A stretch of DNA of 64,000 nt. It comes from Gemmatimonadales bacterium. GTDB taxonomy: Bacteria; Gemmatimonadota; Gemmatimonadetes; Gemmatimonadales; GWC2-71-9. The DNA is taken from contig JACKDA010000004.1 of the NCBI GenBank assembly GCA_020633775.1, forward strand, positions 87,127 through 151,126, in the 5' to 3' direction. Of the stretch, positions 38,200-47,774 are shown one piece after another. The notes under the pieces are model-generated. The model made no database searches and was not told the DNA's origin. It was given only the letters and a program-made list of their open reading frames with translations. The stretch's first letter is position 1, and each line of letters starts with the position of its first letter. A program made the position numbers and the translations under genes.

Positions 38200-40853
38200 C
38201 GTCGCCGCCCGCCCCGGCCCCGTCCCCCACGACCGCCACCGCGCGGGCCACCGCCGCGCCCGCCTCGTCCGCCTCGTCCGCCACCGCCGCGGGGTCCCTT
38301 GGGATCGCGATCGCGCCGACGGCCGGTCCGTCGGTGGTCCTCATGCGACGGCCGATGGGCATCAAGCAGCTCGCGCAGGCGGGTCGGCGTGGCGGCCTCC
38401 AGCGTGCTGCCGCCGCGGCGGACGCTGAGCAGCACCGGGCGATCGAACGCCGGCAGGTCGCCGTCCTTGAGTCGCCGCGCCTGGCCCTCGCGCAGGTGCA
38501 CCCTCACCATCGCCTCGCTCCCCTGCATCAGGTACTCCACGGGGACCATGTCGCCATGCACCCGGATGCCGGAGGGCAGCGCCTCGAGGTGGGCGCGTTC
38601 CGACGCGGCGACGATCGCCTCCGGATCAAGCAGGACCCGCGTCTGCTGGAACTCCTCCCACGACGCGACATCCCCGAGCTGGGCGCGGACCATCTCGAGG
38701 CAGGCCTCGTCCGATGCCGCCTCGAGGGCTCCACCACTGCGCAACCAGTACTCCCGAAGGGCCCGCCGACCGCGCACGATGAGGCCCCGATCGCGGTGCT
38801 CCACCTCACCGGAGAGGAGGGCCGCGGCGAGCACGTCGCGCGCCTCCTCGCGGTGCGACTCCGGGATCGACCCACGGATGTGCTCGAGGTCGGTCTCCAG
38901 CGCGAAACCGAAGTACTCGAGCCGGCGGGCGAGGGCGAGTCCCTGTCGATGCCGGTGTCCCGCCAGGACGACGCGGGGTGGGCCAGGGGCCGCATAGCGC
39001 TGGACGAGGTCGTACGGGATCGTGGTGCCCTCGATGGCGGCCCGCGGCACCCCCATGCGGTCGGCAAACCAGCGCAGGCTGCCGGCCACGGCGCCCCACG
39101 TCCCCGCCACCGAGGTCTTCGAGATGCGGGCAGACTGTCCATCGACCGTTTCCTCGTCGAGGACGAGATCAAACGGCTGGATGCGGGCGACGAGATCGAC
39201 GAACCCGGCGCGGCGCGCCTTGTCGGCGTGCGGCAGCGTCGCGGGCAGCTGCTGATCGAGGGCGCGATAGATCGCCGCCATCCCGAGGGCACCGTCCTCG
39301 ATCGCCTTCATCAGGACACCGCGCCGCTCGGCCCACTGCTCCAGCGCCTCCTCGTCGAACACGTGCCTCGGCAAGCCGTGCACCACCCCGAGGGTGCTGC
39401 ACGCATTCACTGCCTCGGCCAGGAGGTTGTACGCGGTGAGGTGATCGCTCCCCGACACGAGGGCGCCGTGAAGGTCGCGCTCGTCCCGGGTCATCCGATG
39501 CAATGACCCCACGCCGCTCGCCCCCGCGACCAGCGGCAGCAGGTCGGTGTCGGCATGCACCAGGAGCTCGGCCCAGGGTCGTTCCACCGGCAGGGCCTCG
39601 ACCTCGCGGCCGTACGGCGTGAGCCGTCCCGCCTCGACGAGGCCTCGCCGCGTCAGCGTCTCGAGCGCGCGGATGTACGCAGTGCGATCGAGCGGCACCG
39701 GCAAGTCGAGGTCTCGGGCATCCACCCCCATGCCCGCGCAGGTGATCGCCACGCGCTCGGCGTCGCCGGCGAGCTGGAACTCCGGCGGCCCGGGACGCAG
39801 CGACGCGAAGTCGAGCTCCCGATCGCTGAGGATCACGACCTGACCATTCGCCACGCGCCCGTGGACGCGCCCGGCCATCTGCAGGATCTCGTTGGCCCCG
39901 AGGTGGAGCCGATGGAGCACGTTGCGCCCGTGATCCACCACGTTGGCGTAGCGCGCATCGAGGATGACGACCGTGTCGAGCCCGGGGACGTTCAGCGCCG
40001 ACTGCCCGGCTGCCGTCATGGCGAGCAGCCACGGCTTGCCGACCTCGCCCTCGAGGAACGGCCGGATCACCCGGATCGGCTCGCCACCGTGATAGAACGC
40101 CGCGGTGAGACGCGGGAAGCGGGCGCCGAGGTCGGCGCCGAGCCGCTCGACCTCGGCGCGGGTGGGGAGGAAGACCGCCACGCCGCGGCGCTCGCTGACG
40201 AAGCGGCGGACGCGGCGGTCGTCGAGGAAGAGCTCGGGCGGCTTCGCCGAGACCTCGACCGTGGCGCGGAGGGCCGGATCGAAGGCCGAGGTGACGAGCA
40301 CCTCGTCGCTGCCGAGATAGGTGCGATAGACCGAGGGATCGACGGTGGCGGAGAGCCAGATGAACCGACAGCCGGTGCGCTTGCCGAGGGCGAGGCAGAG
40401 CTCGAGTTCGGCGGAGGTCTGGTGGATCTCGTCGACGACGAGGGTGTCACGCGGGGCGATGATCCCGTCGACGAGCCACCGTCGCGCGATGCCGGTGGTG
40501 ACGACGACCACGTTGCAGCGGGTGGTCTCGGGGGTGGCCTCGCGCTCCCGGTTCACCACCCCGATGGTGAGCGATTGCCCGAGGATCTCCTCGGCGATGA
40601 ACCGGACGGCGAGCGTCTTGCCGGTTCCGGTCCCGGCCACGATCCCGAAGCCCTTCCCGGCCCGGGCCCAGGCCCGCAGCTCCGCGCCGTGGGCCCGGGC
40701 CAGCAGGGTCTCGACCCGGGCGTGGAGGGCGAGCTCGATCGTCTCGCAGGCGGCGCGGGTCGGGGCGATGACGATGACCCGGCCCCGCGGATGCTCGGCG
40801 CGGCGCCACGCCTCGGGGTCCGGCGGGAGCGAGTGGTCGCGGGCGGGATGCAC
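38196..40853 (-). CDS. DEAH-box helicase with Arg/Gly-rich tail
   Basis: The 885-residue protein has superfamily 2 motifs: GTGTGKT (Walker A), DEIH (motif II), LSATVD (motif III), and QMAGRVHGR (motif VI). The arrangement of the helicase core and long accessory region resembles bacterial HrpB/HrpA-type RNA helicases, though the N-terminal layout is unusual. The last 50 residues (PKGPRGGGGRGGRGGRGGG and more) form an RGG tail likely to bind RNA. It converges with the MCP-like gene, and the stop codons overlap by 4 nt. Confidence 0.8.
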   Translation of the reverse strand: MHPARDHSLPPDPEAWRRAEHPRGRVIVIAPTRAACETIELALHARVETLLARAHGAELRAWARAGKGFGIVAGTGTGKTLAVRFIAEEILGQSLTIGVVNREREATPETTRCNVVVVTTGIARRWLVDGIIAPRDTLVVDEIHQTSAELELCLALGKRTGCRFIWLSATVDPSVYRTYLGSDEVLVTSAFDPALRATVEVSAKPPELFLDDRRVRRFVSERRGVAVFLPTRAEVERLGADLGARFPRLTAAFYHGGEPIRVIRPFLEGEVGKPWLLAMTAAGQSALNVPGLDTVVILDARYANVVDHGRNVLHRLHLGANEILQMAGRVHGRVANGQVVILSDRELDFASLRPGPPEFQLAGDAERVAITCAGMGVDARDLDLPVPLDRTAYIRALETLTRRGLVEAGRLTPYGREVEALPVERPWAELLVHADTDLLPLVAGASGVGSLHRMTRDERDLHGALVSGSDHLTAYNLLAEAVNACSTLGVVHGLPRHVFDEEALEQWAERRGVLMKAIEDGALGMAAIYRALDQQLPATLPHADKARRAGFVDLVARIQPFDLVLDEETVDGQSARISKTSVAGTWGAVAGSLRWFADRMGVPRAAIEGTTIPYDLVQRYAAPGPPRVVLAGHRHRQGLALARRLEYFGFALETDLEHIRGSIPESHREEARDVLAAALLSGEVEHRDRGLIVRGRRALREYWLRSGGALEAASDEACLEMVRAQLGDVASWEEFQQTRVLLDPEAIVAASERAHLEALPSGIRVHGDMVPVEYLMQGSEAMVRVHLREGQARRLKDGDLPAFDRPVLLSVRRGGSTLEAATPTRLRELLDAHRPSHEDHRRTGRRRDRDPKGPRGGGGRGGRGGRGGGPRGGGRGGRGRGGRRR

Positions 40854-40931
40854 GTGCGGAAGCTACACCGGCGCCGGTGCGGGCCGTCTATATTGCGGCG
40901 GCTCATCCCCACTACCTGGAGTGCGCAGTCG

Positions 40932-41810
40932 ATGCAAGGCAAGACCTGCCTCGTCACCGGGGCGAATCGCGGAATCGGCTACCACGTCGCGCTCGGACTG
41001 GCGCAGCGCGGCGCGCGCGTGCTCGTCCATGCCCGGACGGCCGCGCGGGCGGCGGAGGCGGCCGCCGCGATCCGCGCCGAGAGCGGCAACGATGCGGTGG
41101 AGGGCGTGCACGCCGACTTCCTGCACCAGGCGGAGGTGCGCGCCCTCGCGGCGCAGGTGCACGAGCGCACCGATCGGCTCCACGTGCTCGTCAACAATGC
41201 CGGCGCGTACTTCATGTATCGCCAGACCACCGACGGCGACCACGAGGCGACCTTCGCCGTCAACCACCTGGCGCCGTTCATCCTCACCAACGCACTGGTC
41301 GACCTGCTCACCGCGAGCGCCCCGGCCCGCGTCATCATGGTCTCGAGCGAGGCGCACCAGCGCACCGGCAACGTCGAGGACTGGGAGAGCCGGACGAGCT
41401 ACTCGGGCTACGGGGCCTATGCCCGCTCGAAGCTCGCGAACATCATGTTCACCTACGACCTCGCCCACCGACTCGAGGGCACCGGCGTCACCGTCAACGC
41501 CTGCCACCCCGGCGTGGTGGACACCGGCATCATCGAGCAGGGCCTGTCGCGCTGGTGGACCCGGTGGCTGATCCCGCTCGCCAAGCGGTTCGCGATCCCC
41601 CCCGCCGAGGGCGCCGAGACGCCGCTGTACCTGGCCACCTCGCCCGAGGTGGAGGGCGTCAGCGCGAAGTACTTCAAGCGCAAGCGCCCGGCGACCTCCT
41701 CGCTCGTCTCCCACGACGCGACGATCGGGGCCCGGCTCTGGAACATCTCGCTCCGCTACACCGGGCAGCTGTCGGAGGTCGAGATCACGGGGGAGCATAT
41801 CGTCGGGTAG
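40932..41810 (+). CDS. Short-chain dehydrogenase/reductase
   Basis: The 292-residue enzyme has the SDR cofactor motif TGANRGIGYHVA, NNAG, the catalytic Ser in VIMVSSEAH and YGAYARSK with Tyr and Lys, followed by HPGVVDTGI. The pattern is close to retinol dehydrogenase/WW-domain oxidoreductase-like SDRs using NADP(H). Substrate unknown. The ATG at 40932 is 78 nt from the divergent helicase start; a palindromic terminator lies directly after the stop. Confidence 0.88.
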   Translation: MQGKTCLVTGANRGIGYHVALGLAQRGARVLVHARTAARAAEAAAAIRAESGNDAVEGVHADFLHQAEVRALAAQVHERTDRLHVLVNNAGAYFMYRQTTDGDHEATFAVNHLAPFILTNALVDLLTASAPARVIMVSSEAHQRTGNVEDWESRTSYSGYGAYARSKLANIMFTYDLAHRLEGTGVTVNACHPGVVDTGIIEQGLSRWWTRWLIPLAKRFAIPPAEGAETPLYLATSPEVEGVSAKYFKRKRPATSSLVSHDATIGARLWNISLRYTGQLSEVEITGEHIVG

Positions 41811-41885
41811 TCGTGAGGCATGAGTCGTGAGTCGTGCGGGGGGCGAGGCTCTCCCTCACCGCTCAGGACTCATGCCTCACGACTC
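41810..41885. terminator. Compound palindrome between convergent genes
   Basis: AGTCGTGAGGCATGAGTCGT at 41810 onward pairs with CTCAGGACTCATGCCTCACG ACT before 41885, with a GC-rich centre. It is one of three related structures built from GTCGTGAG arms (also 56338-56441 and 61109-61206), each between genes that converge or end. Bidirectional termination is likely. Confidence 0.7.
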
Positions 41886-41887
41886 GT

Positions 41888-44275
41888 TCACGGCACCATG
41901 GCCGGCCGCGGCCGCACCAGGAAGATCCCCGCGAAGCCGCCGGTGACCGGGATCACGCCGCTGGCGAAGTAGGGATAATTGCTCCACGTGCCGCCCCCGG
42001 TCCCCTCGCGATCGGTGTTGAAGTGGCCGACCTCGACCGGGTGCGCCGGGTCGATGACGTCGATGACGCGCAGGCCCGCCCCGGTGTTCGACTGGTACAT
42101 GTAGCGGCCACGCACGTAGAGGTTGTGGTCGGTGGCGGTGGTGGTGGCCCGGTACTCGGTGACGAGGACCGGGTCATCGAGGTCGCTCAGGTCCCAGACG
42201 AGGGTGCGGGTGTTCGGTTCGGTGCCGTTGGCCTCGTCGATCTCGTCGTTCGAGAAGAACCACCGCTGGTCATCGCTCAGCCAGCCCTGGTGCGCGTAGG
42301 CGACGTTGGGATAGCTCGCCGTCGCGATGCCGCGCGGTGCGCCCTTGTCGGTGACATCGGCGAGCGAGAGCGCCGTCTCGTTGGCGCCGATGCAGATCTC
42401 GTGACCCTGGTAGTCGCGATCGGGACCGCGATAGACGACGCACTGGGCGTCGTGGCTGTAGCCGGTCTTCCGCCGCCCGGTGACGCCGTCGCTGAAGCAG
42501 CCGACGAAGCGCGGCGCGCGCGGCTCGTGCAGGTCGAGCATGTGCAGCCCGCCGCCGCAGGTGGTCCCGCCGCCGCTCGCCCCGACCACGTAGCCGAAGC
42601 CGGTCTCCTCGTTGATCACCATGTTGTGGGCGCTCGCGATCCCGGTGTACACGGTGTCGGGGCTGAACGTCTCGGGCGTCGTCACCGCGCGCAGCCGGCG
42701 GAGGTCGAACACCTGGACGCCGTGCTGCCCCGCCCCGTCGGCGGTGATGTAGGCGTGGCTCCGGTAGACCTTCATGTCCCGCCAGACCGCGGCGTGCGAT
42801 CCCGGGGTCATCGGCAGGTCGCCGAGGTAGCGGGGGTGGGCCGGGTCGCTCATGTCGACGAACGACGTGCCGTCGCTGCGGCCGATGATGATGTACTCCC
42901 GTCCGGTGGTGGAGTCGGTCCAGCCCCAGAGGTCGTTGAGCCGCATCCCGCGCACGCCGCCGATGGCGCTGACCGGCAGGAAGGCAACGAGGTCGACGTC
43001 ATGGCATTCCCACCCTGCCGCGGAGGCGTCGGTGCATCGCACCTCGGGCCCGGTCAGGGAAGGGAGCGACTCGGGCGGCGACTCGACGTGGGTCGCCGGC
43101 ACCCAGTCGCCGTCGCGACGGACGAGGATCAGCGCGTTGCCGGCGCCGATCGCGGTGGCCGCGCTGCCCACGACCGCGATGCTGTCGGCAACGGCGACGG
43201 CGCCGCCGAAGCCGCGATCGACCTCGGCGTCAGGGGTCCGGACGGCGCGGACCGCGGCGACGCCCCCGTCGTCGAGGGTGTAGGCATGCACGACGCCCGA
43301 CCCGCGCGCGCTGGGTGCCCCAACGAGCAGCCCGTCACCAGTGGTCGCGAGGGAGGACCCGAACCGCCCGCCGCGCGTCCCATCGAACGGCGCGAGACTC
43401 CCGGTGGCGCGCCAGGTGGCCCGGGCGGTGTCGTAGGTGAATGCGAGAACCCGACCGGTCCCGCCGTCGGCCCCCGGTGCCCCCGCGAAGGCGAGATCGC
43501 CGGCGAGCGCCAGCGCGCTGCCCAGTGCCGCCGTCGTGTCGGCCTCGCCACTGCCACCCAGCCGGGCGCCGGCGACCCATCGACCGTCCAGCTGGCGGTA
43601 GGGGAGCACCGCCCCGGCACCTCGATCACTCCGCGGCGCCCCCACCAGCAGGTGCGATCCCTGCCACGCGAGGGCCGCCCCGAATCCCTGCACCACCACG
43701 GTGTCGTCGGGAACCAGTACCTGCATCTGCTCCCAGCGGCCGTCCTGTCGGCGGTACAGGTGGACCGCGCCTGCACCCCGTTCGCCCGGCGCCCCGACCG
43801 CGAGCAGGTCGCCCTCGACCACGATCGCGGCGCCGAAGCCGCCCTTCGGACTCCCGTCGACCGGTTCGAGGGCCTGCTGGTGACGCCAGGCGCCACCCGG
43901 GCCGCGGGTGAAGACGTGCGCCACGCCACGCCCGCGACCCCGATCGGGATCCCCGCCGACGACGAGCGTCTCGCCGTCGGAGGCCATCGCCCGGCCGAAC
44001 CGGTCGCCGGTGCTCGAGTCGGGCGCCGACAGCACCGACCCTGCACGCCACGTCCCGCCCGACCCATCGCGCCGCCAGGAATGGACCAGCCCGGCCCGGA
44101 AGCGGTTGGTCGGCTCGCCGACGAGGATTTCCCCGTCCAACGCGGCCACGCTCGCGCCGAAGCCGGCGCGCAATTCGACGGCGCTCCCTGGCGCGGTTGC
44201 CTGGGCCGCGAGGCCGGCACCAACGGGAAGGAGCAGCACGAGGGCAAGGCCGGAGACGGTCCTGTCGAGCGGCAT
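41888..44275 (-). CDS. Exported FG-GAP/choice-of-anchor B family beta-propeller protein
   Basis: From the ATG at 44275 the 795-residue product has a signal peptide (SGLALVLLLPVGAGLAAQ). Residues 30-380 contain about seven FG-GAP-like repeats of the pattern GFGASVAALDGEILVGEP. The second half has LVIP-type repeats (VFDLRRLRAVTTPETFSPDT, HAYITADGAGQHG, DVIDPAHPVEVGHFNTDREG) matching the choice-of-anchor B family, also propeller-like. Conserved Cys pairs (CTDASAAGWECHD, TTCGGG) could form disulfides. It is probably a surface or secreted binding protein. Confidence 0.8.
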   Translation of the reverse strand: MPLDRTVSGLALVLLLPVGAGLAAQATAPGSAVELRAGFGASVAALDGEILVGEPTNRFRAGLVHSWRRDGSGGTWRAGSVLSAPDSSTGDRFGRAMASDGETLVVGGDPDRGRGRGVAHVFTRGPGGAWRHQQALEPVDGSPKGGFGAAIVVEGDLLAVGAPGERGAGAVHLYRRQDGRWEQMQVLVPDDTVVVQGFGAALAWQGSHLLVGAPRSDRGAGAVLPYRQLDGRWVAGARLGGSGEADTTAALGSALALAGDLAFAGAPGADGGTGRVLAFTYDTARATWRATGSLAPFDGTRGGRFGSSLATTGDGLLVGAPSARGSGVVHAYTLDDGGVAAVRAVRTPDAEVDRGFGGAVAVADSIAVVGSAATAIGAGNALILVRRDGDWVPATHVESPPESLPSLTGPEVRCTDASAAGWECHDVDLVAFLPVSAIGGVRGMRLNDLWGWTDSTTGREYIIIGRSDGTSFVDMSDPAHPRYLGDLPMTPGSHAAVWRDMKVYRSHAYITADGAGQHGVQVFDLRRLRAVTTPETFSPDTVYTGIASAHNMVINEETGFGYVVGASGGGTTCGGGLHMLDLHEPRAPRFVGCFSDGVTGRRKTGYSHDAQCVVYRGPDRDYQGHEICIGANETALSLADVTDKGAPRGIATASYPNVAYAHQGWLSDDQRWFFSNDEIDEANGTEPNTRTLVWDLSDLDDPVLVTEYRATTTATDHNLYVRGRYMYQSNTGAGLRVIDVIDPAHPVEVGHFNTDREGTGGGTWSNYPYFASGVIPVTGGFAGIFLVRPRPAMVP

Positions 44276-44406
44276 GCGATGTCCTTGAACGGGTGGGCGC
44301 TTCGGGGAACCGGTAGGATACGCCAAACCGGCGCGGGGCACACCCCTCGCCCGCAACTCGCTGGCCTCCGGCTCCGTACGGCGGTGCCGAAAGGAGCACC
44401 ACCACG

Positions 44407-46287
44407 ATGACCCTCCGAGTCACCCTCGCCCTCGCGCTCGCCGGCATCGGCTCGAGCGCCTCCATCGCCGCCCAGGCGCCTCTCTACATGCCCCGGTCGG
44501 TGAAGGCCGCCTACCAGGCGGGTACCCGCTCGCCGGACGGCACCCCGGGACCGGCATACTGGCAGAACCGCGCGAGCTACCGCATGACCATCGACCTCGC
44601 GCCGACCGACCGGATGGTCCGCGGCACCGAGGAGATCAGCTACCACAACGCCTCGCCGGACACGCTGCGCAGCCTCGTCATCAAGCTCTTCCTCAACAAC
44701 CACAAGGCCGGGGCGCCACGCAACACCGGCGTCGGCCCGGCCTACCTGACCGACGGGATCCGGATCGACCGCTTCACGGTCAACGGCACCGCCGCACGGT
44801 GGGGCAGCGACGACGGCGTGTTCACCTCGCGGACGGTGCGGTTGCCGACCCCCCTCCTCCCCGGCGATTCCGTGCGACTGGGCTTCGACTGGCACGTCGA
44901 GCTCGCCCGGCAGAGCAACCGGGAAGGCATGCTCGGTGACGGCGCGCTCTTCCTCGCCTACTTCTACCCGCGCGTCGCGGTGTACGACGACGCCTACGGG
45001 TGGGACACGATGGACTTCACCGACAGCCAGGAGTTCTACAGCGACTTCAACGACTACGACGTGACGATCCGGGTGCCGCGGAACTTCGTGGTCTGGGGCA
45101 CCGGCACGCTGCGCGAACCCGAGACGGTCCTGCAGCAGGCCCCTCTCGCCCGGTACCTCGCCTCGTTCACGAGCGACACGGTCGTCCGGGTCGCCGACGC
45201 CGGTGACGTGACCGCCGGGCGCATCACCCGCCAGGACTCGCTGCTCGCGTGGCGCTTCACCGGCACGGGGATCCCCGATGTCGCCTTCGGGGTGAGCAAC
45301 CACTACACGTGGGACGCCGGCAGCGTGGTCGTGGACGCGCGCAGCGGACGACGCGCCAGTGTCCAGGCCGCCTACGTCGACTCCGCGACCGACTTCCGCC
45401 ACATGATCACCTTCGCGGGCGATGCGCTCACCTGGTTCTCCCGACAGTGGCCCGGGGTGCCGTACCCGTATGAAAAGACGACGGTCTTCCAGGGCGTGGC
45501 CGACATGGAGTACCCGATGATGGTGAACGACAACAGCTTCCCGGACACGTCGTTCGCGCGCTTCGTCGCGGCCCACGAGATCGCCCACACCTGGTTCCCG
45601 TTCTACATGGGGATCAACGAGACCCGGCACGCCTTCATGGATGAGGGGTGGGCCACCGCGCTCGAGTACCTCTTCAACACCGCGACCATGGGGCGCGAGC
45701 GCGCCGATGGGCTGTTCCGGCAGTTCCGCGTGAACGGCTGGATCCGCGACCCCTCGCCGCTCCAGGACCTGCCGATCATGACCCCGGCCGACATGCTCAA
45801 GGGCGCGGCCTACGGCAACAACGCCTACGGCAAGCCCGCCCTCGGCTACCTGGCCCTGAAGGACCTGCTCGGGGATGCCACGTTCACGCGCGCGCTCCAG
45901 GGCTACATCGAGCGGTGGCACGGCAAGCACCCGCTCCCCTGGGACTTCTTCAACTCGGTCAACGATCTCGCCGGCCAGGATCTCGACTGGTTCTGGCGGA
46001 GCTGGTTCTTCGAACCGAACTACATCGATCTCGCGGTCGAGACGGTCCGCGACCGAGCGGTCACGATCCGCAACCTCGGCGGGATGCCAGCACCCTTCGA
46101 CCTGGTCGTGACCCGTCGCGATGGCACGACCACCACCGTGCACCAGACCTCCGCCGTCTGGCGCGACACCCCGGCGGTGACGAGCGTGATGGTACCTGGC
46201 GATGCGGCGATCCGGAGCGTTCGCCTCGAGGGCGGGATCTGGATGGACGCCGATCCGTCCAACAACGCCTGGGAGGCCCCACGCTGA
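44407..46287 (+). CDS. Exported M1 family metallopeptidase
   Basis: The 626-residue protein has a signal peptide (VTLALALAGIGSSASIAAQ), an N-terminal beta domain, and a gluzincin site: HEIAHTWFPFYMG supplies two zinc His residues and the general base Glu, with the third ligand Glu in MDEGWATALEYL. GVADMEYPMMV takes the place of the GAMEN exopeptidase motif. A Tyr in AAYGNNAYGKPALGYL may stabilise the transition state. It probably trims peptides in the periplasm or outside the cell. The gene is divergent from the FG-GAP protein. Confidence 0.9.
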   Translation: MTLRVTLALALAGIGSSASIAAQAPLYMPRSVKAAYQAGTRSPDGTPGPAYWQNRASYRMTIDLAPTDRMVRGTEEISYHNASPDTLRSLVIKLFLNNHKAGAPRNTGVGPAYLTDGIRIDRFTVNGTAARWGSDDGVFTSRTVRLPTPLLPGDSVRLGFDWHVELARQSNREGMLGDGALFLAYFYPRVAVYDDAYGWDTMDFTDSQEFYSDFNDYDVTIRVPRNFVVWGTGTLREPETVLQQAPLARYLASFTSDTVVRVADAGDVTAGRITRQDSLLAWRFTGTGIPDVAFGVSNHYTWDAGSVVVDARSGRRASVQAAYVDSATDFRHMITFAGDALTWFSRQWPGVPYPYEKTTVFQGVADMEYPMMVNDNSFPDTSFARFVAAHEIAHTWFPFYMGINETRHAFMDEGWATALEYLFNTATMGRERADGLFRQFRVNGWIRDPSPLQDLPIMTPADMLKGAAYGNNAYGKPALGYLALKDLLGDATFTRALQGYIERWHGKHPLPWDFFNSVNDLAGQDLDWFWRSWFFEPNYIDLAVETVRDRAVTIRNLGGMPAPFDLVVTRRDGTTTTVHQTSAVWRDTPAVTSVMVPGDAAIRSVRLEGGIWMDADPSNNAWEAPR

Positions 46288-46356
46288 TGCGAGAGGGGTC
46301 GACCACCGCACTCGCGATGGCCGACCCCTCCACCCGGCACGCCGACGTCGTGCCGG

Positions 46357-47040
46357 TCAGTTCTTTCGCCGCGCCCGGCTCGCCTGTGGCGACGGCCGGG
46401 AGGATCCGCCGGGCGTCGCGCGGACGCTCGGGCTGGGGCGCTGGGCCGAGCTCACGACCCGGGGCGCCTGGCGGCCCCGATCATCCCGCGACTGCACCCG
46501 GGCGTTCCGGGGGTCGCGACGATCGTCCCGGCGGTCGATCCGGTCGTCGCGGCGATCATCGCGCCGATCGAACCGGTCGTCCCGGCGATCATCACGTCGA
46601 TCGAACCGGTCGTCCCGGCGGTCCAGCCAGCGGTCGTTGCGGCGGTCCCAGTCGCGATCGTTCCGCCAGTGCTGGCGATCCCAGTAGTCGCGCTGGTAGC
46701 GGACGCGATACCGGTCCCAGTCTCGGTCCCTCGGCGCCTGGAAATAGCTGCCGCGATAGTTGTAGACGACGATCGGGCGCGCGTTCCGGAACGGCCGCTC
46801 GTAGTAGCGCCCCCCGAGGACGTACAGGGTGACGGGGCGCCAGAACGGCGCCGTCTGGCGCCAGGAGCCGAAGCTCCCCGGGTAACCGATCACCACGATC
46901 GGGGCCGGCTCACGGTACGCGACCACCGGACCTCCGAGCCGGATCGGCCCGATGTGGATGGTCGCCGAGATCTGGGCAGCCGCCGGGGTGGTCGACAACA
47001 TCGCCGCCAGCGGGACAAGGGCAAACAGGGTCGGGCGCAT
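46357..47040 (-). CDS. Exported Arg/Asp-rich repeat protein
   Basis: The 227-residue product has a signal peptide (LFALVPLAAMLSTTPAAAQ), a hydrophobic middle with many Tyr residues (IVVIGYPGSFGSWRQ, VLGGRYYERPFRN, VVYNYRGSYFQ), then a highly charged tract of RRDDRFDRRDDRRDD units (about residues 110-190). The repeat is encoded by near-identical 12-33 bp units, so it can vary by slippage. The extremely charged tail could bind polyanions or the cell surface. A strong AGGAGG ribosome site supports the start. Confidence 0.75.
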   Translation of the reverse strand: MRPTLFALVPLAAMLSTTPAAAQISATIHIGPIRLGGPVVAYREPAPIVVIGYPGSFGSWRQTAPFWRPVTLYVLGGRYYERPFRNARPIVVYNYRGSYFQAPRDRDWDRYRVRYQRDYWDRQHWRNDRDWDRRNDRWLDRRDDRFDRRDDRRDDRFDRRDDRRDDRIDRRDDRRDPRNARVQSRDDRGRQAPRVVSSAQRPSPSVRATPGGSSRPSPQASRARRKN

Positions 47041-47253
47041 GGGAACTCCTCCTGCAAAGGGTGGCGCTGCTCACCCCCTTGTGTTGCGAGCACCGTGCCA
47101 CGAGTCAAGTCGTTGAATGGCAACAACTTGCCGAAAACGCCCCGGACAGGGGTGTCCTCCCAGCCGGACACTCCTGCACAGACCTGGACGCCGTCATGGT
47201 AAGTTCCCGCCCCGTCGGGACCGGTCGGACATCCACTGGGGGAGGCAGCGCGC

Positions 47254-47745
47254 GTGGGCACGTTTCGGGTCACGGTCAGCAAGGACTACCTGGTCTTCAG
47301 CTCGGCCCATTTCATCACCTTCCGGGGCCACACCTGCGAGTCGTTGCACGGCCACAACTACCGGCTCGGCGTCACCGTCGAGGGGCCGATCGACGACGAG
47401 TGCCTGTTCGTCGTCGACTTTGCGATCCTGAAGACGGCGGTCCGCAAGTACGTCGACCTGATGGATCATCGCGTCCTGCTCCCCACCGAGAATCCGAAGC
47501 TCGCGTTCCGGACCGAGGGCACGGCCACGCTGGTCGACTACTTCGGCGAGCCGACCTACCGCTTTCCCACCCGGGATTGCGCCATGCTCCCGGTGCGCAA
47601 CACCACGGCGGAGATGCTCGCCGAGTGGGTGGGCGAGCAGGTGATCCGTGACCTCGCCGAGGCGGGCGCGACGATCACCGCGCTCGAGCTGGAGGTCGAG
47701 GAATCCTTCGGACAGTCGGCGACATGGAGCCGGCGGCTCGGTTAG
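47254..47745 (+). CDS. 6-pyruvoyl-tetrahydropterin synthase / QueD-like protein
   Basis: The 163-residue protein (GTG start) has the zinc site: AHF plus CESLHGHNYRLG gives three His, and Cys29 or so precedes HGH in the C-x3-HGH pattern of the catalytic Cys. VEGPIDDECLFVVDFAILK and LEVEESFGQSATW complete the family pattern. It could make 6-carboxytetrahydropterin for queuosine or 6-pyruvoyltetrahydropterin for a tetrahydropterin cofactor. The neighbour encodes pterin carbinolamine dehydratase, which favours the pterin cofactor route. An extra loop (GTATLVDYFGEPTYRF) is unusual. Confidence 0.85.
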   Translation: MGTFRVTVSKDYLVFSSAHFITFRGHTCESLHGHNYRLGVTVEGPIDDECLFVVDFAILKTAVRKYVDLMDHRVLLPTENPKLAFRTEGTATLVDYFGEPTYRFPTRDCAMLPVRNTTAEMLAEWVGEQVIRDLAEAGATITALELEVEESFGQSATWSRRLG

Positions 47746-47774
47746 GCTTCGGATTCCTCGTTCCGGAGAGCTGC

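Noticed and set aside
46480..46640. A CRISPR-like run of short repeats
   Set aside because: The units are contiguous, vary in length and encode the RRDD tract of an exported protein; there are no spacers.
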